DNA of 64,000 nucleotides from an uncultured Prolixibacteraceae bacterium (GTDB lineage Bacteria > Bacteroidota > Bacteroidia > Bacteroidales > Prolixibacteraceae): contig CAJXZG010000010.1 in the NCBI GenBank assembly GCA_913063265.1, positions 27,550 to 91,549 of the forward strand, given 5' to 3'. The position numbers and the translations under genes were made by a program. Below the pieces are notes generated by a model, which was not told the origin of the DNA, did no database searches, and was given only the letters and a program-made list of their open reading frames with translations. Below are positions 36,614 through 45,752 of this stretch, piece by piece (the stretch's first letter is position 1; every line of letters starts with the position of its first letter).

Positions 36614-39190
36614 ATGATAAAGAAGTTAGTTGTACTTCCGTTTTTACTATTATTTATTAATTCAATAAATGCCCAGTTTTTAACCGAAGGAGCTATCGAT
36701 TACGAAGCCTATCGCGGAGCACAACCCGAAATAATTGAAGGTGTTTCGGTTGAGGATGCAATCGGAAACCCATTGGTTCGACATCTGTATTTTGTAAACT
36801 CAAATATCCTTGGTTTAACCATAGATGAAAAAGCTGTAATTCGCTCCGGACTTTTACCATATGTTCCGCATAAGTCAGATTCAGTTGTACTTGGCCGCGT
36901 TGGTGCACAAATGCGTTTGGCTGAAGTTTTGGGAGTTGCTCCGTTTATAAAGGAAGAAAATAAAAATGATTCCTTGGTTAATGTAGAAAGGTTTGTTTAT
37001 CGTAACGGTAAAAAATATGGCTGGCTGGTAGGAAAAGAAGCTAAAATGTATTGGCCGGGCGAAAAACTTGTTGGGGTTGAATTAAATACCGATGTCATTT
37101 CAGTATTGGAGAATATTGTTTGTACATCAACAAATGATAATGGTTTTGAGGGTAAAGTAAATCCAATAAATATTTATCGAAAATCCATTCCGCACGAAAG
37201 TGCAAGGGTTGGACCAGGTTATCATCATATCGATGGTGTTCGGCATCATATTTTTCTTGAATTTGAAAAACCATTTCAGGAAGGAAAATCTTATTCTATT
37301 CAATTTGAAAGTGATATAAATATTGAATCTGATTTAAGTTTTACCGTTGACCTAAAAAATCACAGAAGTGAAGCAATTCAGGTAAATCTGGCAGGATATC
37401 CACCAATGCAAAAACCAAAAATGGCCTATCTTTCAATGTGGTTAGGCGATGGTGGTGAAGTTGATTATTCTGAATATAAAAGTTTTAAAATTATCGATTG
37501 TGAATCTAACAATTCAGTTTATTCCGGAGAGATTATACTACGTTCTTCAGCCGATAATATACTAACTCATATTCACGATAGATTTGGCCCTGATAATTAT
37601 GAGAAAACCAATGTTTATACGATGGAATTCTCTGATTTTCAGACACCCGGTAAATATAAAATTTATATTCCCGGAATCGGAGTTTCTTTTCCATTCGTTA
37701 TTGATGAGGATACTTATTTGAATTCCTTTAAAGTGCAAATGCGTGGTTTCCTTCATAATAGAAGTGGCATTGAAATGAAGTTGCCATACACCACCTATAT
37801 AAGGCCACGAAATATGCATCCTGATGACGGACATTTAACCTATAATTGCGATAAGGAAGTATTTTACGATGAGTCCTTGTACAAAGGATATGCTCCAATT
37901 CATGCCAATCCATTTCAAAGAATTGGTATGAGCATTCGGCTGGATTCTCACAATGAAAATGCCTGGGGAGGTTGGATGGACGCTGCTGATTACGACAGGC
38001 GATACAATCATCTGGAAGCTTCGCATATGTTGTTGGAAGTTTACGAATCGAATCCGGAGTTTTTCAAGAATATGGATTTGAGTATTCCTGAATCGGGAAA
38101 TGATTTGCCTGATTTAATTGATGAAGCACGCTGGGGAATGGATTTATGGAAACGAACACAAACGGATGAGGGTGAGATTTTTTACGGGATTGAAACTATT
38201 TCGCATCCAAGCGGTGGAGAAAGTAGCTGGAACGAATCTTTACCTGCAGCTTTGGTTCCGGGAGCACCGTATATAGCATGTTTGTATGCTGCAACGGCTG
38301 CTCACATGGGAATTGTATTAAAAGATTTTGATAGTGAATTGTCTCAAGAATATATTGAAAGTGCAATCAAAGCAGTAAATTGGGCAGATAAAAACAAGGA
38401 CAATCCATTGTATGAAAAAGCGCCGCAACCGGTAGCTTATATGCAATGCGATTTGGCTGCATTTCTTTACGAAGCTACAGGTGATAAAAAATGGAATGAC
38501 CGATTTATTGAAAATTACGATTTGATAAAAAATGATCCTCATTTTAAACTTTTCCAGATGAATTTTAGGGGAATGGTTCGCTACCTAAGTTTAAATGAAA
38601 AGGGATTAAAAACGGATAAAAAATCAGTTAAATCAATTACAAATTTATTATTTGAACGTTGTGATGAATTAATTGCTTTGGGTGAAAAAATGGCCTATGC
38701 TGAATTTGAAGATTTTGATTGGGGAAGATGGTTTGTTGTTTTGGATAATTCACCATTATTAATCAGCGCATTTCAAATCACCAATGACCAAAAATATATT
38801 GAAGCGGTTGTAGAAGCCGGACATTTTGGACTTGGAGCAAATGCATTAAACACAACTTTTACCTCAGGAATTGGTGCCAGATTTATCCATCAATGGGATG
38901 CTGAGGCTTTGTTTTGTAATGTTCCAATTGCAACAGGAATTGGCTCAATTGGGCCATCACCATACCCAAGAACAAGAGAATTGCCTGATGGCAGTTTCTT
39001 TTGGACTAAAAGTAAAAAGAAAGGAATCAATTATTACATGTATCCTTTGGTAGAAGAATGGCCGGTTAGGGAAACCTATTTTGAGCAACTCAGATTTCCA
39101 TCGGTAAATGAATTTACCATGATGCAAAATCTGGCAGACCAGGCTTATCGCTGGGGATTTTTAGCATGGTATTTAAAAGGTGCTCAGTAA
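36614..39190 (+). CDS. GH9-like glycoside hydrolase (B2)
   Basis: Secreted protein of 858 residues with signal peptide 1-20 (MIKKLVVLPFLLLFINSINA). It is a paralogue of the 844-residue protein at 24976: compare GVSVEDAIGNPLVRHLYFVN with GVSIKQAYNYPIIRHLYRVN. An Ig-like domain ends FSDFQTPGKYKIYIPGIG. The barrel has the Asp pair D456/D459 in GGWMDAADYDRRY, the motif IPESGNDLPDLIDEA, and candidate acid E833 in VNEFTMMQN. No T9SS tail is present. It follows gntR by 19 bp in the same operon. Confidence 0.85.
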   Translation: MIKKLVVLPFLLLFINSINAQFLTEGAIDYEAYRGAQPEIIEGVSVEDAIGNPLVRHLYFVNSNILGLTIDEKAVIRSGLLPYVPHKSDSVVLGRVGAQMRLAEVLGVAPFIKEENKNDSLVNVERFVYRNGKKYGWLVGKEAKMYWPGEKLVGVELNTDVISVLENIVCTSTNDNGFEGKVNPINIYRKSIPHESARVGPGYHHIDGVRHHIFLEFEKPFQEGKSYSIQFESDINIESDLSFTVDLKNHRSEAIQVNLAGYPPMQKPKMAYLSMWLGDGGEVDYSEYKSFKIIDCESNNSVYSGEIILRSSADNILTHIHDRFGPDNYEKTNVYTMEFSDFQTPGKYKIYIPGIGVSFPFVIDEDTYLNSFKVQMRGFLHNRSGIEMKLPYTTYIRPRNMHPDDGHLTYNCDKEVFYDESLYKGYAPIHANPFQRIGMSIRLDSHNENAWGGWMDAADYDRRYNHLEASHMLLEVYESNPEFFKNMDLSIPESGNDLPDLIDEARWGMDLWKRTQTDEGEIFYGIETISHPSGGESSWNESLPAALVPGAPYIACLYAATAAHMGIVLKDFDSELSQEYIESAIKAVNWADKNKDNPLYEKAPQPVAYMQCDLAAFLYEATGDKKWNDRFIENYDLIKNDPHFKLFQMNFRGMVRYLSLNEKGLKTDKKSVKSITNLLFERCDELIALGEKMAYAEFEDFDWGRWFVVLDNSPLLISAFQITNDQKYIEAVVEAGHFGLGANALNTTFTSGIGARFIHQWDAEALFCNVPIATGIGSIGPSPYPRTRELPDGSFFWTKSKKKGINYYMYPLVEEWPVRETYFEQLRFPSVNEFTMMQNLADQAYRWGFLAWYLKGAQ

Positions 39191-39212
39191 TTTTTAATTG
39201 AATCAGATTGAA

Positions 39213-39863
39213 ATGAAATTAAATAATGTAATCTTATCAATTTGTCTTTTTCTTTTTTCTCTTGGAGGTTTTGCCCAGGAAAAAGGAGAATTGGTAGATA
39301 AAAGAGATGGACAAAAATATACCACTATAAAAATTGAGAATCAATGGTGGATGGCGCAGAATCTAAACTTTAAGCTTTCCGAAAGACAACGCATAGAAGG
39401 CAATGAAATTTTGGATGAGATTGGACTTGAAACTCAGGAGTATCCTGAAAGTGAAAGAATGGAAGATATTTATGGCCAATTTTATACCTGGCAGGAAGCC
39501 TGCGAAGTTTGCCCTGAAGGATGGAAACTTCCTTCAAAAACTGACTGGGAAGAATTGTTTGAAAATGTAGGAGGCAAAGAAATTGCCGCAGCCAAACTAG
39601 CTTCACATTCTGAACTGTGGGCAAAATCCTTCAATAAAAAAATTAAACCAGTTGGATTTAATATTGAACCTGCCGGTTATCGTTTTTATATTTTATTTCG
39701 ACATTGGGAAGCTGGAAATCGTACATTTTTTTGGTCGCGCACAGTAAAGAATGAACAGTCGGCATTTGGTTTTGATTTTCATGCAGGATACAACAAGGTT
39801 TTTGGAGGCGATCTTGGATATCAAAAGTTAAACGCCATCTCGGTGAGATGCATTAAAGAATAG
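39213..39863 (+). CDS. FISUMP-domain secreted protein
   Basis: Secreted protein of about 216 residues. The ATG at 39213 is preferred over an upstream TTG at 39198 because it places the signal peptide (MKLNNVILSICLFLFSLGGFA) at the N-terminus. The mature part is a Fibrobacter-succinogenes-major-paralogous (FISUMP) domain: DKRDGQKYTTIKIENQWWMA, GQFYTWQEACEVCPEGWKLP, and a terminal NAISVRCIKE. FISUMP domains are common on Bacteroidota surface proteins; their role is not settled. It lies between the B2 GH9 gene (22 bp) and the GH28 gene (3 bp), so it belongs to the same operon. Confidence 0.85.
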   Translation: MKLNNVILSICLFLFSLGGFAQEKGELVDKRDGQKYTTIKIENQWWMAQNLNFKLSERQRIEGNEILDEIGLETQEYPESERMEDIYGQFYTWQEACEVCPEGWKLPSKTDWEELFENVGGKEIAAAKLASHSELWAKSFNKKIKPVGFNIEPAGYRFYILFRHWEAGNRTFFWSRTVKNEQSAFGFDFHAGYNKVFGGDLGYQKLNAISVRCIKE

Positions 39864-39866
39864 ATT

Positions 39867-41504
39867 ATGAATAAGTTTCAAAATAAGATATTTGCAGGAA
39901 AAGCTTTGGCGCATTTTTGCGTTGTAATTGCCACGATTTTTATCAGTACTGGTGCGATTGCCAAAGAATACAATATCCTTGATTTTGGGGTGGTAGGAGA
40001 TTCCATGACAATAAATACCAAAGGTATTCAAAAAGCCATTGATACCTGCTCAGAAACAAAAGGGAAAATCGTTTTTCCTGCCGGGAATTATGTAACCGGA
40101 ACCATTTTTCTAAAGAGCAATGTTCATATGGAGCTTCAGGAAGGAGCGGTGATCTATGCTAGTGTTAATTATGAAGATTATCCGGTTATCAAATATGATA
40201 TTCCAACTGCTGCCGGAAGATTTGCCGACCATGTTTTAGTTTATGCAAGCGGAAAGAAAAACTTTTCGATTACAGGAAAGGGGCAGATAAACGGAAGAGG
40301 TGATCACCCTAAATTCAACCTGATGAGGGAATCCAAAGAACATATGCACCGTCCTTTTATGATACAATTTGTAAACTGCAAAAATGTGCGGATGGAAGGA
40401 CTGGAATTAAACAGCCCAAGCTTATGGTGCCAGCACTATCTGGCCTGTACCGATTTGTATTTAATCGGACTAAATGTTAATGCTCACGCTGCGCCAAATA
40501 ATGATGGGATGGACATAGACGATTGCAGAAATGTAGTGGTTTCTGATTGTATAATTTATTGCGAGGATGATGGGATTTGTTTTAAAAGTAACACGCCTTA
40601 TGGAAGCGAAAATATAACAGTAACAAATTGTGTGGTTCGAACCAATTGTAATGCGATTAAATTTGGAACTGATGGACACACTTCTTTTAAGAACGTTAAT
40701 ATTTCAAATATTGTAATTAATGAACCAATTGAGGCCAAGGAAACTTTTTTTGGCACCAAACATGGAATTTGCGGAATTGCAATTGAAGCTGTAGATGGAA
40801 CCGAACTGGAAAACCTTAATTTCTCTAATATTTCAATAAAAAATACAGATACTCCTTTCTATATTAAATTGGGCGACAGGTTGCGAAAATCAACTCCGGA
40901 TGAGCCGGATAAAGAGGTTGGATATTGTAGAAATATTACTTTTTCTAATATTACCGTTTCAGGAGTTAGCGAATTTGCATCAAACATTACCGGCATGCCA
41001 CGGCACTATGTGGAAAATGTGATATTCAATAATATTATTTACGAAATGAAAGGTTATACGGGATATAATCCAGATGATATGCTAGATATTCCTGAGAAAT
41101 CGAATAATTATCCAAGCCCTGAAATATATGGTGTTTTTCCGGCATATGGATTTTACGTGCGTCATGCAAAAAACATAGTTTTCAAAAACATGCAGATTTT
41201 TACAGATGGCAAAGATTCTCGTCATGCTTTTGTTTTTGATAATGTTGAAGGTTTCAGGGTAAGTGAAGTTGATTTTCATTCCAAAGGAAACCCATCGGTT
41301 ATAAGAGTTGTAAACTCATCAGATGCTGCAATTTCATTAAATAATCTTCATCAAAATACAGGTGCTTTGATTGAAGTGGAAGGAAAAAAATCTAAAAATA
41401 TTATGGTGGTGGAAAACAATTGTCGCAAGGCTGAAAAAACTGTGGAAGTTTCAGCAGAAGTCAATTCGAAAGAAGTATATAGTAAAAATAATTGGGAGGA
41501 ATAA
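39867..41504 (+). CDS. GH28 polygalacturonase-like enzyme
   Basis: Secreted right-handed beta-helix protein of 545 residues with a signal peptide to about residue 32 (ending GAIA). The family opening YNILDFGVVGDSMTINTKGI is followed by IVFPAGNYVTGTIFLKSNV. The catalytic aspartates are in NNDGMDIDDCRNV and CEDDGICFKS; the usual GHG histidine segment is replaced by RTNCNAIKFGTDGH, as in many Bacteroidota members. GH28 enzymes hydrolyse alpha-1,4 galacturonide or related uronide and rhamnose linkages. This suggests an acidic, pectin-like or uronic-acid component in the substrate of the locus. Confidence 0.88.
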   Translation: MNKFQNKIFAGKALAHFCVVIATIFISTGAIAKEYNILDFGVVGDSMTINTKGIQKAIDTCSETKGKIVFPAGNYVTGTIFLKSNVHMELQEGAVIYASVNYEDYPVIKYDIPTAAGRFADHVLVYASGKKNFSITGKGQINGRGDHPKFNLMRESKEHMHRPFMIQFVNCKNVRMEGLELNSPSLWCQHYLACTDLYLIGLNVNAHAAPNNDGMDIDDCRNVVVSDCIIYCEDDGICFKSNTPYGSENITVTNCVVRTNCNAIKFGTDGHTSFKNVNISNIVINEPIEAKETFFGTKHGICGIAIEAVDGTELENLNFSNISIKNTDTPFYIKLGDRLRKSTPDEPDKEVGYCRNITFSNITVSGVSEFASNITGMPRHYVENVIFNNIIYEMKGYTGYNPDDMLDIPEKSNNYPSPEIYGVFPAYGFYVRHAKNIVFKNMQIFTDGKDSRHAFVFDNVEGFRVSEVDFHSKGNPSVIRVVNSSDAAISLNNLHQNTGALIEVEGKKSKNIMVVENNCRKAEKTVEVSAEVNSKEVYSKNNWEE

Positions 41505-41757
41505 ATCACTTTTTAAACTTTTCATCCGATGACTATGAGTAGAGAGTATTGTCATCGGATGAATGTAGAAAAATGTAAAATGTCTTTACGAAGAGAATAC
41601 TAAATATTTACCCTTTTACCTATCGGCATTTTTCCTTAAAAAGGGAAAACTGTTCTGATTAACCTCAGACTCTCATTGAAAGGTTCCCACCTCGTGAGGG
41701 GAGATGCTGACAAGCAGAGGGGTAGGATAAACCATACGAATGATTAAAGAATGTAAA
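41505..41757. repeat. Spacer with a 13-bp perfect hairpin and REP-like sequences
   Basis: TTCATCCGATGAC (41521-41533) and GTCATCGGATGAA (41551-41563) are perfect arms around a 17-base loop. CCCTTTT (41611-41617) pairs with AAAAGGG (41639-41645). A third segment (about 41685-41728) contains CCTCGTGAGG followed by a GAGGGG run and resembles a dispersed repeat. No coding potential is evident before the GH9 start. Confidence 0.55.
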
Positions 41758-43650
41758 ATGAGAATTATAAAAAAGTTTTATCTGTTCACAGCATTTTCTT
41801 TTTTCCTTGTTTTAGGAATAGAATCATATGCCCAACCCCTCTATGACTACTCAAAACCTTTCATAGCTACATCACAATTAGGTTTTCGTATAGACTCGCC
41901 AAAAGAAGTGAGTTTTTACGGAGGTGAAATTACGGATAAACTTCCCAATGAAATTCCCTTTTATATTACAAAGGTTGGGTACCGCTTACCTCGTAAAAAC
42001 AAAGATCCAAAACCATGGACCGATGTAAAACATGTTTTTCGCTGGCCTTTTAATGAAACGCTTTACCCATACGATGAAAATGCTGATAATACCAAATTTG
42101 GTGGTTATTTATATAAAGGAATTTTAAAGAAAATGGAAACCAACTGGGGAACTTTTTGGCGAGCCGATTTCTCTGATTTTAACATTCCCGGAGATTATCA
42201 AATCGAAAACGAATATGGATTTTCTGTGCCATTTATGGTAAATAATTCGGTTTATGAAAGGTTGGAGCGCGGCTATCTTGAGTTTATGTATTGTCAACGT
42301 TCAGGTACTGAAATCCCTGGAATCCGACCGGTGGAGAATGCCGATGACGGAAGTTTTTTTAACGACACTGCACATTATCTTCCGGTTGCAGGAGGTTGGA
42401 ACGATGCAGGAGATTGGCGAAAATGGTTATTCCTTACTCTGCCCAATTTAGATGCATTGGGACAAATTGTAGAATTTGGTCACCCGGATTTTAAAAAGCA
42501 GGCAATCGAAGAAATGCTCTGGGGTAACAACTATTTCATGCAAATGATTAACGATGAAGGACGTGTTTGGGCCGATGTTGGTGGTGGAAAAAACCGGGCA
42601 GGTAATATGGATGAAGATTGGTGGAATGAAAATCATCCGGGAGTTACAGCGGCAGGAGACCAAAATTCTGACAATATTCCGATGAATGGAATTGAAAGAC
42701 ACATTCGTGAAGAATATAATCCTTTAATTCAATTTCAGTTTGTAAGACATTTGGCTTTAGCATCAACAATCCTGGACCATCCGCACAAAAGCAATTGTTT
42801 GGTGGTTGCGGACAAGGCCTGGCAATATGGCGAAAAAACTGGTCACGATATGCGGACTCTTTTTGTTGCTCAACAATTGGCTGCGGCAGTTGAATTATAC
42901 AAAGCCGGGAGTCCTAATATCAAACCGATAAGAATTGCAGAAATTGCAGAATTGCTGCTTTCCCGTCAGGAAATTAAAAACAAAGGTTTAAGTGGATATT
43001 TTTTGGAAGCCGACAAAAAGGATGGTTACCGAAGTATTGCATTTAATACGGAACCGGCAATTGCTTTGCTAATGTTGGTTGAGGCAGAAATTCCGGGAAC
43101 GGAAGAAATCACAAAAAGGGCAAAAAATGCTGTTGTAACTTATGTTGAAGATTTTCTTTTGGAAGATGCACAATCAAATCCGTACAATATTCCACCCTAT
43201 GGCATTTACGTAAACCCACCATATCAAAAAGAACAAAAATTTCGCAAGGTAAATGCCGACCGCTACGTACGAACATTTATTCATGTTTTTAGCGAAAAAC
43301 CAATGCCACACGGTTGTAACCAGGTTTTTCTCGAGCATGCCTATTTAATGGCCCGTGCCGGAAAATTATTTGGAAAGAAAGACTGGCAAAACAGTGCAGA
43401 AAAAATTCTGAACTGGACCATGGGGCATAATCCATACGGACTTTGTTTATTTACGGGCGTTGGATTTAAACATCCTGTACCTGCCAATTTTTTGAATTAT
43501 TACATTCCTTCATCACCTCTGGTTGGATTTTTAGGAACACCAGATGATTTGCCTTATATCGAAACTCAGAATCTTGTTGAATGGAGTACGCAGGAAATTT
43601 GGGATGTTCCTTACTATTTTACAATTGGAATTATAAGCTATTTAGATTAA
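41758..43650 (+). CDS. GH9 family glycoside hydrolase
   Basis: Secreted GH9 enzyme of 630 residues. The ATG at 41758 is favoured over 41740 because it starts the signal peptide MRIIKKFYLFTAFSFFLVLG directly. A short Ig-like domain (FSDFNIPGDYQIENEYGFSV) precedes the barrel. Catalytic Asp pair D216/D219 is in GGWNDAGDWRKW, the closest match to classical GH9 in the window. The second half has NWTMGHNPYGLCLFTGVG, and a candidate acid lies in LVEWSTQEIWD near the C-terminus. No T9SS tail. It is more compact than the A/B-type paralogues and probably has a different cleavage specificity. Confidence 0.87.
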   Translation: MRIIKKFYLFTAFSFFLVLGIESYAQPLYDYSKPFIATSQLGFRIDSPKEVSFYGGEITDKLPNEIPFYITKVGYRLPRKNKDPKPWTDVKHVFRWPFNETLYPYDENADNTKFGGYLYKGILKKMETNWGTFWRADFSDFNIPGDYQIENEYGFSVPFMVNNSVYERLERGYLEFMYCQRSGTEIPGIRPVENADDGSFFNDTAHYLPVAGGWNDAGDWRKWLFLTLPNLDALGQIVEFGHPDFKKQAIEEMLWGNNYFMQMINDEGRVWADVGGGKNRAGNMDEDWWNENHPGVTAAGDQNSDNIPMNGIERHIREEYNPLIQFQFVRHLALASTILDHPHKSNCLVVADKAWQYGEKTGHDMRTLFVAQQLAAAVELYKAGSPNIKPIRIAEIAELLLSRQEIKNKGLSGYFLEADKKDGYRSIAFNTEPAIALLMLVEAEIPGTEEITKRAKNAVVTYVEDFLLEDAQSNPYNIPPYGIYVNPPYQKEQKFRKVNADRYVRTFIHVFSEKPMPHGCNQVFLEHAYLMARAGKLFGKKDWQNSAEKILNWTMGHNPYGLCLFTGVGFKHPVPANFLNYYIPSSPLVGFLGTPDDLPYIETQNLVEWSTQEIWDVPYYFTIGIISYLD

Positions 43651-43685
43651 AAATGAAACTAAACGTATACTTTATTCAACTATGA

Positions 43686-43853
43686 AAAGATTCTTCGCTT
43701 CATTTTATTTCGCTCAGAATGACAACGATTGTAGTTTTAAGACGTTTCTGGAGGATTTGGTTTGTGGCTATGCTGCAAACCAAATCCTCCCGATACCAAA
43801 AATTCATATAACTTGTCATTCCGATTCCGCCAGTTGGCGGAGTGGAATCTCTT
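43686..43853. repeat. Nested MITE-like element
   Basis: The outer ends AAAGATTC...CAGAATGACAA and TTGTCATTCCGA...GGAATCTCTTT are imperfect inverted repeats of the widespread AATGACA type. Inside are perfect 15-bp arms GGAGGATTTGGTTTG (43750-43764) and CAAACCAAATCCTCC (43776-43790), and near the right end the near-palindrome TCCGCCAGTTGGCGGA (43826-43841). It fills most of the 239-bp spacer before 43890. Confidence 0.6.
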
Positions 43854-43889
43854 TATAATTAACCGGAATACTTAGAATAAAAATCAAAT

Positions 43890-45734
43890 ATGAGCAAGTC
43901 AAATTTTTCACGTCGTAATTTTTTAAAAGCCGGTGCAATTTCTTCTGTAGCAATTGGATCAGGAGCAATGACCGCTTGTCAAACAAATGCTTTAAAAGAA
44001 AAAAAGGAGTTGTTTCCTTTTTTTAAAGGTGAAAACTACTCAGCTGAAGACGGAGTTGCAGGATTACTTTTTTCGCAAGTTGGTTACGAACCAGGGATGC
44101 CGGTTCGTGTGATTGTAAGATTACCAAAAAAAGATTTTATGCCCGAAAATGTAAAATGTGTTTTGGTGCCTGCTTTTAAAGAAAAGAAGTATGAAACAGA
44201 ATGTAAATACTGGGGTGAAATCTGGCTTAGTCATTGGTGGGTGGCTGAATTTCCTGCATTCGAAGAAGAAGGTGAATGGAATGTGGAAATACAAAAAGGT
44301 TCCAAAACCCTAATAGAAGATTCCGGCTTAAAGGTTAAAAAGAATATTCTTTGGGATAGTACAATTGAATGGTCGAGCATAGATATGTTGGAACGCCGCC
44401 GTCATTTTACCGGACTTGGAGTGGGTTGGCAGGATGCAGGTTCAAAATGGGTCGAGAGTCCGGCCCAAAGTGCAATGATAATTGCTTTGGAAGAATTACT
44501 CGAAAAAAAGAAAGATACTTTTAATGAAGATTTTCTAAAAAGAATTTATAAACAAATAGTGTGTGGTTGCGATTATCTGCTGCTTACTCAGGAAAAAGCT
44601 CATGAACTGGGATTTCCAAAAGGAGCGATGAGTCATGATGTTTTAGGTCACGAAAAAGATATTCTACCCCACGACGTTTCAAAAGCAGTGCTTGCCTTAA
44701 TGAAAGCAGTTCAACTTTTACCCGATTCTTATACAGAACAAATAGCTAAATACCGTGAAGCAGCAAAGATATCTTATGGTTGGTTGCTCAGTACTGCCAA
44801 ACCATTGGGCGATTATGGTTATGTAAAAATGCAACGTGGGCTTTCTGATGATGCTCAGATTCCAAAGGAAGAATGGCCGACAAGAGATTTAATAACCATG
44901 ATTCGGGCATCAATGGAAATGTACAAAGATGGAATGGCAGAAGGTAAAGAGCTTGCTATAAATTTTGCAAGGCAGGTTGCCGAACGACAGATTATCAAAA
45001 GAAATGCCATGAGTGGATTTTATGGACATTTTTACGAATTTGCCAGCATGGATCATGCGGAGCCATCCTGGACTCATGGCATTGTTCCAAGTCCGGAAGG
45101 ATCACAGTTTGGAACAGATATGGGCGGAGTATACCCTAATTATATGGTGCCCATTATTGAGTTATTAAAAGAGTTTCCGGATAATCCGGATGCCAGACTC
45201 TGGAAAGAAGTGCTGGAAAACTTTACTTATGGTTACCTTATTCCCGCTTGTGAGGCAAATCCATTTAAACTTGTTCCACAACTGATAAATAAAGAGGAAG
45301 GAGCAATCTGGTTCTGTGGTACTTTTCACGGGACCAATTCGATTTATGGATATACAGCTGCCCTTGCACTCGAATTGGAAAAGATTTTCAAAGAACCAAA
45401 ATTAAAAGAAATTGCATATGGCAACTTGCAGTGGTTGGCCGGATTAAATGGTGGTATTACAAAAGACAACCTAAAAAAGGGATGTGTAATCTTTAGTAAA
45501 GATATTCCTGAAGGAGTAGCTTTACCTGCAAGTATGATTTGTCATGTTGGAAAAACCTGGGGAGGAACATGGTTTCAAACCAGGGGTGTAATTTGTAACG
45601 GTTTTACTACAGGAGAACAATTTAAATATGATACACCACCCTTAAAGAAAAACGACGGACCATTCTCGCTAACCGATGAAGACTGGATTCCACATAGTGC
45701 AGGATGGTTAACAGGATTAATGAGGTTAGTTTAA
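43890..45734 (+). CDS. Tat-exported GH9-like protein with an altered catalytic pair
   Basis: Protein of 614 residues with a twin-arginine signal (SNFSRRNFLKAGAIS, RR at 8-9) and a possible lipobox cysteine C30. An Ig-like domain starts LLFSQVGYEPGMPVR and ends FEEEGEWNVEIQKG, as in GH9 proteins. The barrel region has GWQDAGSKW in place of the usual DAGDW: D182 is present, but the second catalytic Asp is S185. The C-terminal LTDEDWIPHSAGWL could hold the acid. Family membership is remote, so it may be a divergent GH9 enzyme or a non-catalytic relative. Tat export of this fold is unusual, since its neighbours use Sec. Confidence 0.68.
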   Translation: MSKSNFSRRNFLKAGAISSVAIGSGAMTACQTNALKEKKELFPFFKGENYSAEDGVAGLLFSQVGYEPGMPVRVIVRLPKKDFMPENVKCVLVPAFKEKKYETECKYWGEIWLSHWWVAEFPAFEEEGEWNVEIQKGSKTLIEDSGLKVKKNILWDSTIEWSSIDMLERRRHFTGLGVGWQDAGSKWVESPAQSAMIIALEELLEKKKDTFNEDFLKRIYKQIVCGCDYLLLTQEKAHELGFPKGAMSHDVLGHEKDILPHDVSKAVLALMKAVQLLPDSYTEQIAKYREAAKISYGWLLSTAKPLGDYGYVKMQRGLSDDAQIPKEEWPTRDLITMIRASMEMYKDGMAEGKELAINFARQVAERQIIKRNAMSGFYGHFYEFASMDHAEPSWTHGIVPSPEGSQFGTDMGGVYPNYMVPIIELLKEFPDNPDARLWKEVLENFTYGYLIPACEANPFKLVPQLINKEEGAIWFCGTFHGTNSIYGYTAALALELEKIFKEPKLKEIAYGNLQWLAGLNGGITKDNLKKGCVIFSKDIPEGVALPASMICHVGKTWGGTWFQTRGVICNGFTTGEQFKYDTPPLKKNDGPFSLTDEDWIPHSAGWLTGLMRLV

Positions 45735-45752
45735 AAACACAAAACCAGTAAA

